DNA of 64,000 nucleotides from Aurantiochytrium sp. KH105. Taxonomy: Eukaryota; Sar; Bigyra; Thraustochytrida; Thraustochytriidae. How positions within the stretch are numbered: the stretch's first letter is position 1; every line of letters starts with the position of its first letter. Under the pieces are notes generated by a model. It saw only the letters and a list, made by a program, of their open reading frames with translations, ran no database searches and had not been told where the DNA came from. A program made the translations under genes and the position numbers. Positions 1 through 10,180 of the stretch are shown here, piece after piece. Location: NCBI GenBank assembly GCA_003116975.1, contig BGKB01000195.1, forward strand, positions 1 to 64,000, given 5' to 3'.

Positions 1-207
1 AAATTAATGACGAGTGACCCTCTCTGCCAGAGGAAACGCGCGCGCGCGTACACACATGCACACCCCATATTTTGCTGCTTCCTATTTTCTTTGGCTTTTG
101 CGTACGACCGTATCATTCGACAACAGCGTTCATGAACTCTTTCGGAAAGAGAGAAAAAACGAGGTCGTTTGTGCTTGTAAACCCTTCATGGTCGGCAGCG
201 CGCGACG

Positions 208-2076
208 ATGGCGGCGCTGTCATCGTCGTCGGTTGCTGTCGCGCCACTTCCTGAAGCAGATGCTGCTGGAGCGCTGACGACCCTCGTGGATACTGCCGAT
301 ACGGGAGCAGTTCCCACGGATGCACACAGACTCTCCAGGCAAGATACGACAGGAATGCTACGTGGAAACGTCCGGCGCAGCTTTTTACGAGGAAAGGTAT
401 CAAGCGATAGCCATTGCGAACGATTCATCTTTCCTGTCTTTGCGCCGCGAATCATCGACTCTCGCGATACGCTCGCGAACCTTGTCGGACTTGGACATTT
501 TGCAGCGACCTTTCTCAAGAACAATCAAATGAAGCTCCTTCTCATCACGAGCACGAGCTTTACAGTATTCCCTGTCTTTCTGTTCCAAGGGCAGTACACC
601 TTGACCTTAATTGCGAGTTTTGGGACCTTGTGCAATCTTTTCCCTCTCGCCCTGTCTCAGACGAGTATTGTGCGTCTTTCCGCAACTTCATTCATGTCTT
701 TTTTCGTGGTTTTGAATCTCATCGCCACACTCGCTTTCGTGGGGATTCTGTATGACAACCACTATCTTTCCGCGGGCGTCTGCATTGTGTTGATGCAGAT
801 GCTTCCGTGCGTGCTTTGGGACACGATGCCACAAAGAGTTCGCGACACAACCTACTGGGTGCTGATTCTATGCGCATTGATCTCATGGGGTGGCGTGATG
901 AAGGTTTTAATAGATCACGCTTCAAGTAGTGCCAACGCCGATGATCAAAATTTGTCGCCAAGCATAGAATACGCCTTGGCTCTTCGAACAGCCAGCTGCA
1001 TTGCGAATATAGGATTGTTCAATGTCTATCTATTCTGGGGAATGCTTCGGCGTCCGGCAAAGCTCGCATTGAGTTCGTCACGAATAAAGATCTGCAAAGC
1101 CCCAAAACGAGATCTTCATATCATTCGCGAGCAAGTTGAAGCCATGCGCACGTGGGAATATGACAGCCAGCGAATGCTGAAAGAGCTTCGCGCGAAAGGT
1201 GGCGCGCAGACCGACATTGTGCGATTCATTTCCTCGCCCATCCCACCACTCATTGTCAACACACGGAATACGATCGGGAGGCGGCTATTGGGCCCCAAAC
1301 TGGGAAACCTTGCTTTTTATGTACACAAATTCGTTCCAGGCTATGCTTTTATTGGTTTAGCCCTCCTTTTGGGGACGTACGTCGCCAATGTACATGCCTT
1401 TTTGGCGAAGCGCAAAGATGGCATGGATAACACTGTGACTCTGACTGTCTTCCTCGCCATTTGGTTGGTGTTTTCTTCGCTTCCTCTCGCCAATATGCGT
1501 CTTCTCCAGCTCATCGCAAGTGGACTCGAAGTTCGCTTTTTCATCACGATCAAAGTTATGTGCTGCGGACTCATGATGTTTGTATTCCCGCAGTGGACGA
1601 TGCCAGTCACCGTTTCAGCTTTTGCTCTCTCGCTCGTGTCATTAACATCTGACGCTTGGCCAACGTTTATTGTGGAGGGTCGAGGTCGTGCCTTGGGCTT
1701 TGGACTTTGTTTCTCGACAATGCTAGGAGTTGATGTGGGGATCAGGAATGGCACTCTCTTTGGAGGGAGCCTCGAAGGAATGCGCAATCCGAGAATCAAC
1801 ATCGCGAGCGTCGTCTCTATTGACCTTGTGATGGTCATTCAGAGCCTGCTCTCGTCATTGATCTTCTTCACTGGGAAAAACTTCCTGCTGGCGTTAGCAA
1901 GGCCGGATTGTTTCGTACTTGTGAAAGCTCCTCTTGTGAGCATTCGTGTTCCTCGTTCGCAAGCCGAAGAGTATCAACGACTTTTTCGAGAGACAGTCCA
2001 GGAGATATCCTCTGGAGCCGCTATCGAACGGGAAAGTCAAAATAATCCTGCTCTTCAAGGAGTTGCGACGCCCTGA
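208..2076 (+). CDS. Multi-pass membrane protein of unknown function
   Basis: A single open frame of 622 residues beginning at the first ATG. The first ~100 residues are hydrophilic, with an Ala/Ser/Thr-rich start and a basic stretch. From about residue 108 onward there are roughly ten hydrophobic stretches long enough to span a membrane, in a first block of about five (108-290), a hydrophilic loop of about 90 residues, and a second block of about five to six. The tail after the last helix is about 60 residues and polar. I recognise no family motif. The two-block layout is common in transporters and in polytopic sensors, but nothing here fixes a substrate or reaction. The frame is uninterrupted and the hydrophobic pattern regular, so a real gene is likely; the function is unknown. 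Confidence 0.75.
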   Translation: MAALSSSSVAVAPLPEADAAGALTTLVDTADTGAVPTDAHRLSRQDTTGMLRGNVRRSFLRGKVSSDSHCERFIFPVFAPRIIDSRDTLANLVGLGHFAATFLKNNQMKLLLITSTSFTVFPVFLFQGQYTLTLIASFGTLCNLFPLALSQTSIVRLSATSFMSFFVVLNLIATLAFVGILYDNHYLSAGVCIVLMQMLPCVLWDTMPQRVRDTTYWVLILCALISWGGVMKVLIDHASSSANADDQNLSPSIEYALALRTASCIANIGLFNVYLFWGMLRRPAKLALSSSRIKICKAPKRDLHIIREQVEAMRTWEYDSQRMLKELRAKGGAQTDIVRFISSPIPPLIVNTRNTIGRRLLGPKLGNLAFYVHKFVPGYAFIGLALLLGTYVANVHAFLAKRKDGMDNTVTLTVFLAIWLVFSSLPLANMRLLQLIASGLEVRFFITIKVMCCGLMMFVFPQWTMPVTVSAFALSLVSLTSDAWPTFIVEGRGRALGFGLCFSTMLGVDVGIRNGTLFGGSLEGMRNPRINIASVVSIDLVMVIQSLLSSLIFFTGKNFLLALARPDCFVLVKAPLVSIRVPRSQAEEYQRLFRETVQEISSGAAIERESQNNPALQGVATP

Positions 2077-2124
2077 TGAATATTGTCGGAGGAGATGGAA
2101 GCACTTTGGGAAAAATAAAAAAAA

Positions 2125-2185
2125 GTCGATCGAAAGCGCTTTTGTCGATTGAAAACGCTCTTGATAAAAGTCGATTAGAAGCACT
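2125..2185. repeat. Three imperfect 16-bp direct repeats 3' of the membrane-protein gene
   Basis: Units starting at 2125, 2144 and 2170 read GTCGATCGAAAGCGCT, GTCGATTGAAAACGCT and GTCGATTAGAAGCACT. They begin about 50 bp after the stop codon at 2076, so they probably lie in the 3' untranslated region. No function is evident. Confidence 0.6.
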
Positions 2186-2410
2186 TATGATGAAAGTCTT
2201 TCGTGTGCTCCTGCTCTTTAACACATGGGGTCCTCCGTACAATACATTCCAGTTCGAACCAAAAGCTTTTTTGATGGAATCATGAGAGCAAAGAGATCAA
2301 GCTTACTTTCCTCGGAGCCTATTTTTTTCTCCAAACAATAACCTAAGAAAACCAAATTCTTTTGTGTAAAGGTAGGCTGCGCCCACAGTTGATAATATCC
2401 CGATAATTTG

Positions 2411-2497
2411 TAAGTCAAACAATTGTTTGAATTAAGCTATAAATTTTAACAGGTTAAAAGGAGATTGAGTGCTTAAGTCAAACAATTGTTTGACTTA
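2411..2497. repeat. Pair of 24-bp palindromes (left side of element)
   Basis: Positions 2474-2497 are a perfect 24-bp palindrome centred on AATT: TAAGTCAAACAA followed by its reverse complement. Positions 2411-2434 are the same 24-mer with one mismatch, 63 bp upstream. They are probably subterminal repeats of the transposon remnant, although a protein-binding site cannot be excluded. Confidence 0.8.
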
Positions 2498-2760
2498 GGT
2501 CACCCTTTTCTTGTGTCTGTCTCTCGTGCTGCAGACGTCGGTCCACCTTAAGACCTGGTTTACTGGGTCCCCTGACACGCAGGCATTACGCTTGCAACGT
2601 CCCTCCAAGTAAGGTGGTTTGAAGCTCGTGAATTTCGGTGATTCGTGATCTTCAGTGATGGCACCTAACCACCAAACCGGCACGCGGAGGCAAAGAGCGA
2701 ACGTTGTTGCAGTGCACGTGAGAAGGGTGGGTCACAGAGGTCGCGCATGGTGAGGTCCCT

Positions 2761-3325
2761 ATGTCTGATGCCTCAAGTCATCAGCCTGGCCACCAGCCTG
2801 GCCACGACGTGAGCAGTACGACCGAGAGGCAACCTGATCATCGTCCCGAGACACGTTGAGCCAGGTCTCACGTTAGCGCGCAAGCACAACTTTGGGGGCG
2901 CGAGTTAAACAGTGCAGTGCATGCCACAAGTTTGGCCACCTACGGGTTACGAGTAGGGACTGCGATTTTTATTAGCATAGGTCTCGAAACGCAAGCTCGT
3001 CGCATGGTACCTTGCAAGATCCTGGTCGCTCGGCGCTGCAAAACAGCTTTCAGAGTAGCTCAAGTGCAACAGCCAGGAGCACTTCGACAAATGATTTTTC
3101 GACGCGTGCCCCATGCTCGTCCCAGAACAGCTCGCAAAGTGACTTTTCCCTTGCTTCGCAAAGTGCCTCACAGAGCAACTCGAGCGAAACGGGCGAAAAC
3201 ACAAGATCGCCTTCCGGGCAAAGCTCTGCTCGTTCCAAGGCATTTCATGCAGCTTGGCAATAACTCACAAACATTGGATCCAGAGCTTTTGTCTCGCGAA
3301 GAAGCCAGCGAGGTTTGTGGCATAA
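2761..3325 (+). other. Open low-complexity pieces, possible transposase N-terminus debris
   Basis: Short open frames rich in Ser, Gln, His and Pro lie here in different phases: 2761-2859, beginning MSDASSHQPG, and 3012-3263, which contains SQNSSQSDFSLASQSASQ. Such composition is common in transposase N-terminal tails, and they precede the transposase C-terminal fragment. No conserved catalytic region could be read in any frame, so assigning them to the transposase is weak inference. Confidence 0.25.
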
Positions 3326-3940
3326 ATGCAGGTGCTCGACAGCATAATTTTCGGGCTTATTACTGACGTGTTTATCAATTCGCTGGTTGTCTGGCGGATG
3401 TGCAAGGTTTATGACCCCTTCATGTGGGTTGACTTGCGAAAATTCCTCACATTGTGCTCGCGAAGAGTTCGTCTGACCGACTTCCTTGAAAAGGTTGTCC
3501 TCGGTCTTCTCGCACACGCTGAGAAATTAAAATCTCGCGACATGGCGGTGCCGGAGCCTGACGTGGGAGCTTCGACGACGTTCTCAGGCATTCAAAACGC
3601 TTCCAGAGGATATAGCTTATCCCAAGAAGAACACGAGCAGCTCCGACTTCCAAATGGAAAACGTGGGATCATCGGGTTAGCTAACACGACAGCGCTCAAG
3701 CGTCTACGTCTCTCGAGCAACATTCATAATCATGAGAGTACCAAGACAGCTCCAAATTGTGTTGTCTGTGGCAAAGGAGCCCGGACCCGTTGTACCTTTT
3801 GTAATGTCGTTCTGCATCGTCAGCTCCGCCATTCTGTCAATCAGGCTGTATCATGCTGGGACCAGTGGCACAGGAATCAATTCGTGAAGCGTAGAGATTA
3901 TCAAAAGAAGGGTGGCCCAAGAAGCAACTCATCAGACTAA
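3326..3940 (+). pseudogene. piggyBac-like transposase, C-terminal fragment
   Basis: An open stretch of 204 residues, preceded immediately by an in-frame stop codon. The first part (VFINSLVVWRMCK followed by a region like the FR-x-L segment) resembles the end of the piggyBac DDE domain, where a helix after the last catalytic Asp carries a conserved Asn. The C-terminal part has a cysteine/histidine cluster, CVVCGKGARTRCTFCNVVLH, followed by CWDQWH, matching the PGBD4-type zinc-binding tail of piggyBac transposases. The catalytic aspartates are absent from this piece and I could not find them upstream in any frame, so the gene is truncated. A spliced host gene derived from piggyBac is possible, but no plausible upstream exon is visible. 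Confidence 0.6.
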
Positions 3941-3976
3941 AAAGAGTTTAAAATTCTTTTTAACCGAATTCCCTCC

Positions 3977-4082
3977 TAGACAATTGTCTAACTTAGCCTA
4001 TTTTTCCATTTTTTTACCCCCAAAAAATATTTTCAATTGATAGGAAATTTGCCATATAATTCCTTAACTCAGACAATTGTCT
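3977..4082. repeat. Pair of AATTGT-centred palindromes (right side of element)
   Basis: TAGACAATTGTCTA at 3977-3990 is a perfect 14-bp palindrome. AGACAATTGTCT at 4071-4082 is a perfect 12-bp palindrome preceded by TTAACTC. Both share the ACAATTGT core with the left-hand pair and are likely the other end of the same element. Confidence 0.7.
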
Positions 4083-4107
4083 AATTTTTATCAAATCATC
4101 GGGATAT

Positions 4108-5166
4108 TTAAACCTCTTTTGGGGATGAGGACAAGAGATGCTCCGCGACATAGCCCTCGGTGTCCCCTGCAGCTATCCAAGCATCCATAGTACCAAAAAG
4201 ATAGTCCATGTGCCATGAGCCAAAATTTCCGCGATTTTGCAGGTGGTGTGAAAAGTGAAAGGCACTGTGCTCTGCGTTGGTAAGACCAATTTTCCCAAGC
4301 CAGGTATTCGCGAAATAGTAGCCCGAGTGTGCTTCGTAGGTTTCTTCGAGTCTGTAGACAAGCCACACAAAGAAGATGAGTGGATTACGCCCAAAGAGAA
4401 GAACACCTCCAAGCGTGGGCATGTAATTTGCAGCCACCTGCTCTGCGGGCGAGGCGTATTCTGCCGCAATGCCAATTGTTTCAATGTAGTTGTGATGCTG
4501 TTTGTGAATCTTGCTGTAGAGTGCTTTGCTGTGCACAAGACGATGCGCCCAGTAAAAGAAGAAGTTGTTGAAGAAGTGCGCGATGGCAAAGGCCTTGAAA
4601 AGGCCCGCAAATCCGGGCAAAGGTGCAATCAGGTCAGGCATGCCCAATTTTCGCGCCGCCTTGAAGAGCGCCATCGATGTGAAGGGACTCAGCACAAACT
4701 GCCCGAAAAAGGCTTCGAGCAGCGTTTTGTGAACGAGCTTCGAGGTCGGCGCCTGCGCTTTGCCCGCTTGCATTTTGTAGCGCTGCAAGAGTCCGCGGTT
4801 GTCGCAAACTGCAAAGAAGCCATTGCATGCTGCGTATGTGACGGAGTGTACGCCGCACGTGAGGACCGCAAAGATGGCGGCATCGCTAAGTTGACGCCTT
4901 CGTAGCGCCTTCACGAGCCGCACATACGTAGGAAAGCTAGCCTTCGCCGCCAGCGTCAGCAATAGGGGCAGTCTCGTATACGCAGTCAGCGTTCTGCGTA
5001 CCCAGGTGCCCCAGCCGGGGTACTGCGGTCTCGGCTCCAGCTGCGGCCAAAAGGTCGCACCGCCAGAAGGCGTCTTCTTCTTGCCATGCGCCTGCACCTG
5101 TCCTCCTAGCTGCTGCTGCTGCTTCTCTTGCGCGTGCACCTGCTGCTCCAGCTGCTGCTGCGCCAT
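4108..5166 (-). CDS. Fatty acid hydroxylase superfamily protein (sterol desaturase-like)
   Basis: A 352-residue membrane enzyme of the di-iron fatty acid hydroxylase/sterol desaturase superfamily. The histidine boxes are visible: HRLVH at 208-212, HKQHH at 221-225 and HSAFHFSHH at 300-308. Together they bind the two irons that activate oxygen. The second box is preceded by the aromatic NNFFFYWAH segment typical of the family, and hydrophobic helices lie around 60-120, 150-205 and 250-275. Relatives include C4-methylsterol oxidase, C5-sterol desaturase and plant CER1-like enzymes; the substrate cannot be told from sequence alone. The first ~30 residues are Gln-rich, probably disordered and lineage-specific. 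The start codon is the first ATG, with GC-rich leader upstream. The enzyme would be expected in the endoplasmic reticulum. Confidence 0.85.
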   Translation of the reverse strand: MAQQQLEQQVHAQEKQQQQLGGQVQAHGKKKTPSGGATFWPQLEPRPQYPGWGTWVRRTLTAYTRLPLLLTLAAKASFPTYVRLVKALRRRQLSDAAIFAVLTCGVHSVTYAACNGFFAVCDNRGLLQRYKMQAGKAQAPTSKLVHKTLLEAFFGQFVLSPFTSMALFKAARKLGMPDLIAPLPGFAGLFKAFAIAHFFNNFFFYWAHRLVHSKALYSKIHKQHHNYIETIGIAAEYASPAEQVAANYMPTLGGVLLFGRNPLIFFVWLVYRLEETYEAHSGYYFANTWLGKIGLTNAEHSAFHFSHHLQNRGNFGSWHMDYLFGTMDAWIAAGDTEGYVAEHLLSSSPKEV

Positions 5167-5733
5167 CGTGCTCTCAGCGCCCCCTCCGAGTCACTTCGCG
5201 AGCTCGGGCGCGGAGCGATTGCGGTTTACTTCCCGGCGCCTCGGGCACGTGCCTGTCGCACGGCAAAATATGCGCTCGTCGTTTGCGCAAAGCGACCCAA
5301 AATGTACCACTCACCGTGACTAATAGCCTACTAGGAGGCCTCGGCCTGGACTTGAAAGGAGTCCCAGTCGAAGTCCCAACAGAGGGGCTCATCGAGACCC
5401 CCGTCGCTGCGACCCTCCCTCCTCGCTGCAGGCCTCGCCGCGGGCAGGAGGAGAAGCGGCATCGGACGGCGAGCGGTCGAAAGAATGCCATGGAGACGGA
5501 GAGCAATTGCCATGATTCTTCTGAAATCAGATCATCATCAACAACAACAACAACAACGTTAACAACAACGCCGTCTCCATCGTTCTGAACACGAACATCA
5601 ACGGTTTGGTAAAGTAAACAGCATGGTATGATATTTCATGTTATGGTTTGTGCAATGTGCAACTACGCCGCGAAGACCACGGTCGAAGAAGTTCTGCAGG
5701 AAATGGGGGGGAGAAGAAGTGCTCTCTCGGCTG
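5167..5733. other. Intergenic: promoter side of the hydroxylase gene
   Basis: 567 bp between the hydroxylase start and the stop of the LtrA-like gene, both on the minus strand. An (AAC)n tract lies at about 5537-5571. Short open frames here have biased composition and no recognisable domain. No gene seen. Confidence 0.6.
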
Positions 5734-8700
5734 TCAGCCGAGCGCAAAGTCACGGCCGCTGCGCTCATGGATGACGACGTCGCACGTGTCCTCTGCAAAG
5801 TCTTCGAGGAGACGAGACTCCATATCAGGATTGCCCCGCAGACTGCTGGTCACGGAACGGTGGCTGTAAATGTCGTCGAGGATTGAAACCCGCGCGCGCA
5901 ACTTGACGTGCTCCGCGTGCGCGGCAAAGAGCAAAACGAGGCATGTGAAAAACAGGCCAAGAGTAGCGGTTGAGTTCACGTCGGCAGCAATGACCACCCA
6001 AGGAAATGCGATGAGAACGAACTTGGCCACGTACACTGCAGATGCAGACTTGGGAAAGGCACGAAAAGTCTCGAGCTCAGCGCTGGCCCCCTCGTGCAAG
6101 AAGTCAAAGGCACAGAGAAGGGCCATGGCCATGCTGGTGGGAAGTGCCCGGAACCCAAACTCGTCGACGACCGACGCTGCCAAACTAGCGTCCTCAACGT
6201 ATGTAAAAACAGTGATGCCCCCAACGGCGCTCAAAGCAACCATAAAGATTGGCAGAAACCAGGTGACCACGGCTCCTCGAAGGTGCGACTTGCGCGCGGC
6301 CATTTCCGGGGGGTTAAAGCGTTGAATGAAAAAGTAATCGAGCTTGGTGGAAGCCACTACGCCAAAGCCAAGCACAAAGTTGACGTAGTGTTTGAGAGAC
6401 TGCGTCAAGCTGGCGTTGATACTGCTGAGAATACCCTCGCCAATCATGATGAGCCCGAGCTCACTCTCTCGATGTGCGAGAAAACCCAGATCCGATGGAA
6501 GAGATGATTCCAGGTCTGTTTTTCCGATGAGCGCGCGAAGGATTTCTAAACCAAAGCTCAGGTAGTGTCCTAGGCCCCAGAGCGTAACAGGAAGGAGCAC
6601 ATTTGCTCCGAGCGCGATGGCCACATAGCTTGCCAACAAAAGAACAATGTTGATGATCGACATGAGGGCAAAGTGCTTGACGGAGCCACGCGCTCTTACG
6701 TTGTTTCGAAAGGTGAACCATATCTCAGAGAGCTGGGCGACCACAATAAGCTCGAAAAGGAGTTTCGCAGTCGTAAAAAGGTACATGTATGTCACAAAAC
6801 GTGGGTGAGTCATGGCAAGATGCTCACGCACAGGGACGGCGCTTGCCAGAAAGGCGACAAGGCCAAATTGAAAGATATTCACAAGGCGATGCAGGACATC
6901 GCCCGAGATGAAGGTTGCTTGCAGGAGATTGTGCTTGTTCCAGCAATCGAGCACCGCGGAAGCCTCAAGCACAAAGAGGCCCAGGGTGTACACCTCAAAG
7001 TTCAGGAGATACTCAAAGTTCATGTGGTTGAGACGATATGCGAGCGCCACGACGATCAAGTCGTAAAAGAGGTTTTGCCACTTCATTTCGTGAGCTGTGT
7101 GGAGATGCGTCCAGTCCAGCCGAGGCAAGAATGGCCGATAGAAAGCCTTGTCGCGCATGAACATGCGTATCTGCTTCAGGAAGGTCTCGCGTTTGAATTG
7201 CGGAGCCTGCGTCTCCAGCCCTTTTCGGCTGCCGTCCGAATCGGGGCCGAGACTGCCTCGTTCCTCACAAGGTGAGGTCTCGCCGACGCCCGCGTCACTT
7301 GCGACGCGAGTTCCGTCAATGTCTTCGTCGTTGTCTCCGAGACTCATGTGCGAGTCACTTTGGCGAAGGGCCTCAACTTGACGCAATAGGGCCTGGCGAG
7401 CGCGCTGTTCGCGTCGCTTTTTCACGCGGTACTTGAGCTTGCCAACAGCAATGACGACCGTCATGGTGCGGTTAAGTTTGCGCCTGCGCCTGAAGCGACC
7501 CCGTACAATGTCGAGCACGAGCAAGGCCAAGAGAAGGCCATCTGCACAGAGGACAACAAAGACGGGGTCAGCTTGTGCCGCCCCAAGCGCGAGAAAAGAC
7601 ATTGGAACTGCGAAGAGACGAACAAGCCAGACACGTTTCTTCTCCTGACCATATCCGAAGCGAAGGCGACGGCGCGGAGTCATGATTTTGCTCAGGGAGC
7701 TCGATCTCGTGCGGGCCCCAATCGTTCGCGAAAAAGACGTCCTCGCCCCTTTGACTCGCTTGGGCGCAACGCGTGGCGTTCCCGCAGCGATACCTCCTCC
7801 TCCCGTTTCGAGATCTTGCGCACGGGCAGGGCGCAAGCGCGGAGGCCGCACTCGCATGCCGGGTGCCTTGAGCGAGACAATGCGAATGCCGAGCTCTTGA
7901 AGCGCGTCAACCTGGAGCAGTTGCTGCACGGCGAGCAAAAAGGTGGCCGCGCCGAGAGAGGCGGCTAAGAACCAAAAGTAAGCACGGCGTTTTTGCGAAT
8001 ACTTTGCGGTCTCGTACTGCAGCGCTTCGTGATCTGTGACATTAAAGAGGTCCGGGAAAAGTTTGGTCTGCAGATAGAGAATCTTCTTGAGCGCCACACC
8101 GCACGAGATGAGGGCACATGAATAGAAAGCGAAGAGCTCGATCCAGATCACAGCAAGAATTCTCGGGCCCCGCAGCAATACGTGGTCTTGCTCGGCAAAG
8201 GGCATTGAGGTGTAGTGTAAGAGCTGCAGAACACCCATCATCAGGTACGAAAGAAAGAAGAGGGCGAACCATGAGACCGATAGCTCAGGAACGAGCGCGT
8301 TGCGATCGAGGCCAGTAAAGATGATGATTTGCAGCACGCCTTCGCCCATCATGAGCATCGTGAAGCGTCCAAAGCGCACGATGCAGAATCCCGCGTCCCA
8401 GGGAATACTGTTGCTCTCAGAAAGACCGTCGCAGAGACTGAGAAGCTGCCAGGCGGCGCGACCCACGAGGTAGGCGGCCAGCCACAGCATCGCAACGGCG
8501 ATCAGCGGACATTGCTTGAGGATGAGGATGAGCGCCAAGAGCAAAAAGCTGATGGGCACACATTCCATGAGTGCGCAGATGCGCGCGTAGGCTCTGACGT
8601 TGGCCTCTTTTTGCTTTGCGGCCCAGATCTCGACCCAGATGCCCAGCTGCAGTAGGTGGTAGGCGAGGAGGCAGGCCGTGAATCCGAGCGCTTGACCATG

Positions 8701-9234
8701 TTCGTAATTGCGGAGATGTGCCTCCTCGGTAAGCTGGTGCGCCGCGAGGGCAATGAGCAGGGTTTGCGCAACGAGCACGAGTCTGTGAAAATTGTCGTCG
8801 AAGCGCAACGTGGCGTCCAAGGCCAGCCGCGAGAACCACGCTCCGTACAGGAGCAGAATGGTGGCGAGGAAGATGAGCAGGTTCTCCCAGCCAATATCTT
8901 CGCCGAGCAGCGATCCCGTGCGAAAGCTCACGCCGACAAAGGGCAAATCGAAGAAGAGTTGCGATGCGCTCACGTGGCGGTTCTCCCTCGACACGCCCCA
9001 CTTGTACCGCGCGGCTGGGTGCGCGTACACGGGCAGTTCATGGCGCGGCGTCTCGTGGTGATGGTGGTTCTGCTGCTGAGCTGGCCCGTGTGCTGGCCCA
9101 TGTGCTGCGTTCTCCTTGCTCCTCGCAATTTCACTCGCCTCGGGGCCGTGGTCCTGGTGCTGGTGCTGGTCATCTTGCTGCTTTTGCTCGCGGCGCCCAT
9201 TCTGGGGTCCCGCGCTGCCGCCGACGGTGAGCAT
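5734..9234 (-). CDS. Large membrane protein with two LtrA-type halves
   Basis: A 1166-residue polytopic protein. The N-terminal ~85 residues are rich in Gln, His and Pro and probably cytosolic. Two homologous membrane halves follow. The first opens with SQLFFDLPFVGVSF (91-104) and carries RFGRFTMLMMGEGVLQII near residue 290. The second opens with WQNLFYDLIVVALAY near 716 and carries ELGLIMIGEGILSSI near 930. The paired signatures, FFDLxFV near the first helix and GE-G-I later, are those of the bacterial low-temperature-requirement A (LtrA) family, here duplicated in one chain. A basic, Ser/Arg-rich linker of about 200 residues separates the halves. Bacterial LtrA is linked genetically to cold growth, but its activity is not established, so no reaction is assigned. 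The frame is intact throughout. Confidence 0.85.
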   Translation of the reverse strand: MLTVGGSAGPQNGRREQKQQDDQHQHQDHGPEASEIARSKENAAHGPAHGPAQQQNHHHHETPRHELPVYAHPAARYKWGVSRENRHVSASQLFFDLPFVGVSFRTGSLLGEDIGWENLLIFLATILLLYGAWFSRLALDATLRFDDNFHRLVLVAQTLLIALAAHQLTEEAHLRNYEHGQALGFTACLLAYHLLQLGIWVEIWAAKQKEANVRAYARICALMECVPISFLLLALILILKQCPLIAVAMLWLAAYLVGRAAWQLLSLCDGLSESNSIPWDAGFCIVRFGRFTMLMMGEGVLQIIIFTGLDRNALVPELSVSWFALFFLSYLMMGVLQLLHYTSMPFAEQDHVLLRGPRILAVIWIELFAFYSCALISCGVALKKILYLQTKLFPDLFNVTDHEALQYETAKYSQKRRAYFWFLAASLGAATFLLAVQQLLQVDALQELGIRIVSLKAPGMRVRPPRLRPARAQDLETGGGGIAAGTPRVAPKRVKGARTSFSRTIGARTRSSSLSKIMTPRRRLRFGYGQEKKRVWLVRLFAVPMSFLALGAAQADPVFVVLCADGLLLALLVLDIVRGRFRRRRKLNRTMTVVIAVGKLKYRVKKRREQRARQALLRQVEALRQSDSHMSLGDNDEDIDGTRVASDAGVGETSPCEERGSLGPDSDGSRKGLETQAPQFKRETFLKQIRMFMRDKAFYRPFLPRLDWTHLHTAHEMKWQNLFYDLIVVALAYRLNHMNFEYLLNFEVYTLGLFVLEASAVLDCWNKHNLLQATFISGDVLHRLVNIFQFGLVAFLASAVPVREHLAMTHPRFVTYMYLFTTAKLLFELIVVAQLSEIWFTFRNNVRARGSVKHFALMSIINIVLLLASYVAIALGANVLLPVTLWGLGHYLSFGLEILRALIGKTDLESSLPSDLGFLAHRESELGLIMIGEGILSSINASLTQSLKHYVNFVLGFGVVASTKLDYFFIQRFNPPEMAARKSHLRGAVVTWFLPIFMVALSAVGGITVFTYVEDASLAASVVDEFGFRALPTSMAMALLCAFDFLHEGASAELETFRAFPKSASAVYVAKFVLIAFPWVVIAADVNSTATLGLFFTCLVLLFAAHAEHVKLRARVSILDDIYSHRSVTSSLRGNPDMESRLLEDFAEDTCDVVIHERSGRDFALG

Positions 9235-10180
9235 CGGTCGTGCACAACCTCACTCCCTCACTCCCTCCTCCCCTCGTCGCCTTCCTCGCCGCGGCCTCGA
9301 GCGAGATCGAGGATTGCTCGCGAGCCGTTGTCGACGCGCCGATGACGCGCGTCCTGGTCCTTGCCGTGGCCTCGTCTTGCTGGCTCTCGCCGTGTCTGTC
9401 AGCTAGGCCCAGTACTGCTATCGATGAGCACTCGTCCCGGCCTTCTTTCTTACTTATACTTTCTTTCTTTCACACGGGGTGTGCGCCTTAGTCAATGCTA
9501 ACTAACCAGGGCCGAGCGGCACGTGCCGCCTCGCGACCCAGCCCAGCCCAAACCAACCCGAGCTGGCGGCGACGCAAAGACGAAGGGAGCAAGCCAAGCA
9601 AAGCCTGCCCGCGCACGGAGTAGTCGCGCAGCCCCGGCGCCGCGCAGACCTGGCGGGGCGCAGCGCCGACGATGGATGGACGGAGAAGGGCGAGTGCCCG
9701 AGTCCCGAAAGATGTGCTACGAGACGAAAGGAGGGAGATGGCGAGATAGACACCAACCAACGCGCAAAGCGAGCGAGGCGCTGGGCCTCGCTTGCGCTCG
9801 ACCCCGCGAGGATGAACAAGCGGCCGCGCAGGCAGGTCGCCGGGCGGAGGAAAGGCCGCGGGCGGGCGAGCGGAGAGCACGACGCGGGTCTGGATGGAGC
9901 TGCAGCAGATGGGGCACTGGATGGTACGGATGGATGAAGATAAACGTGGCCAGGTCCAGCCCGCGCGGGCAAGCAAGCCCCAGAGGAGAGCTGCTGCGAG
10001 CGCAGGTGCGAGGACGCGCAGGTGAGCGGCGCGGACGGCAACGGCCAGACTTGGCCTGCGCGGCTCCGCTGCGCTGCAGGTTCTGGGTCGGTCGGGACGA
10101 CAATCTGTTTGTTCTGGCATTTACATGGGACGCGGCACTTACGCACGAAGAAGACTCGAACCAAGAGCCAAGCAGGCGAG

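Larger units (their letters stand above)
2411..4082. mobile_element. Decayed piggyBac-like transposon region
   Basis: A transposase remnant (3326-3940) is bracketed by two pairs of short palindromes, at 2411-2434 and 2474-2497 on the left and 3977-3990 and 4071-4082 on the right. The left inner motif and the right inner motif read on opposite strands share the pattern CTAAGTYARACAATTGTYTR, as terminal or subterminal inverted repeats would. TTAA, the piggyBac target, occurs next to palindromes on both sides (about 2473 and 4063). Exact ends cannot be fixed by eye. Several frames are open only in short pieces, so this is an inactive remnant rather than a working element. Confidence 0.5.
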
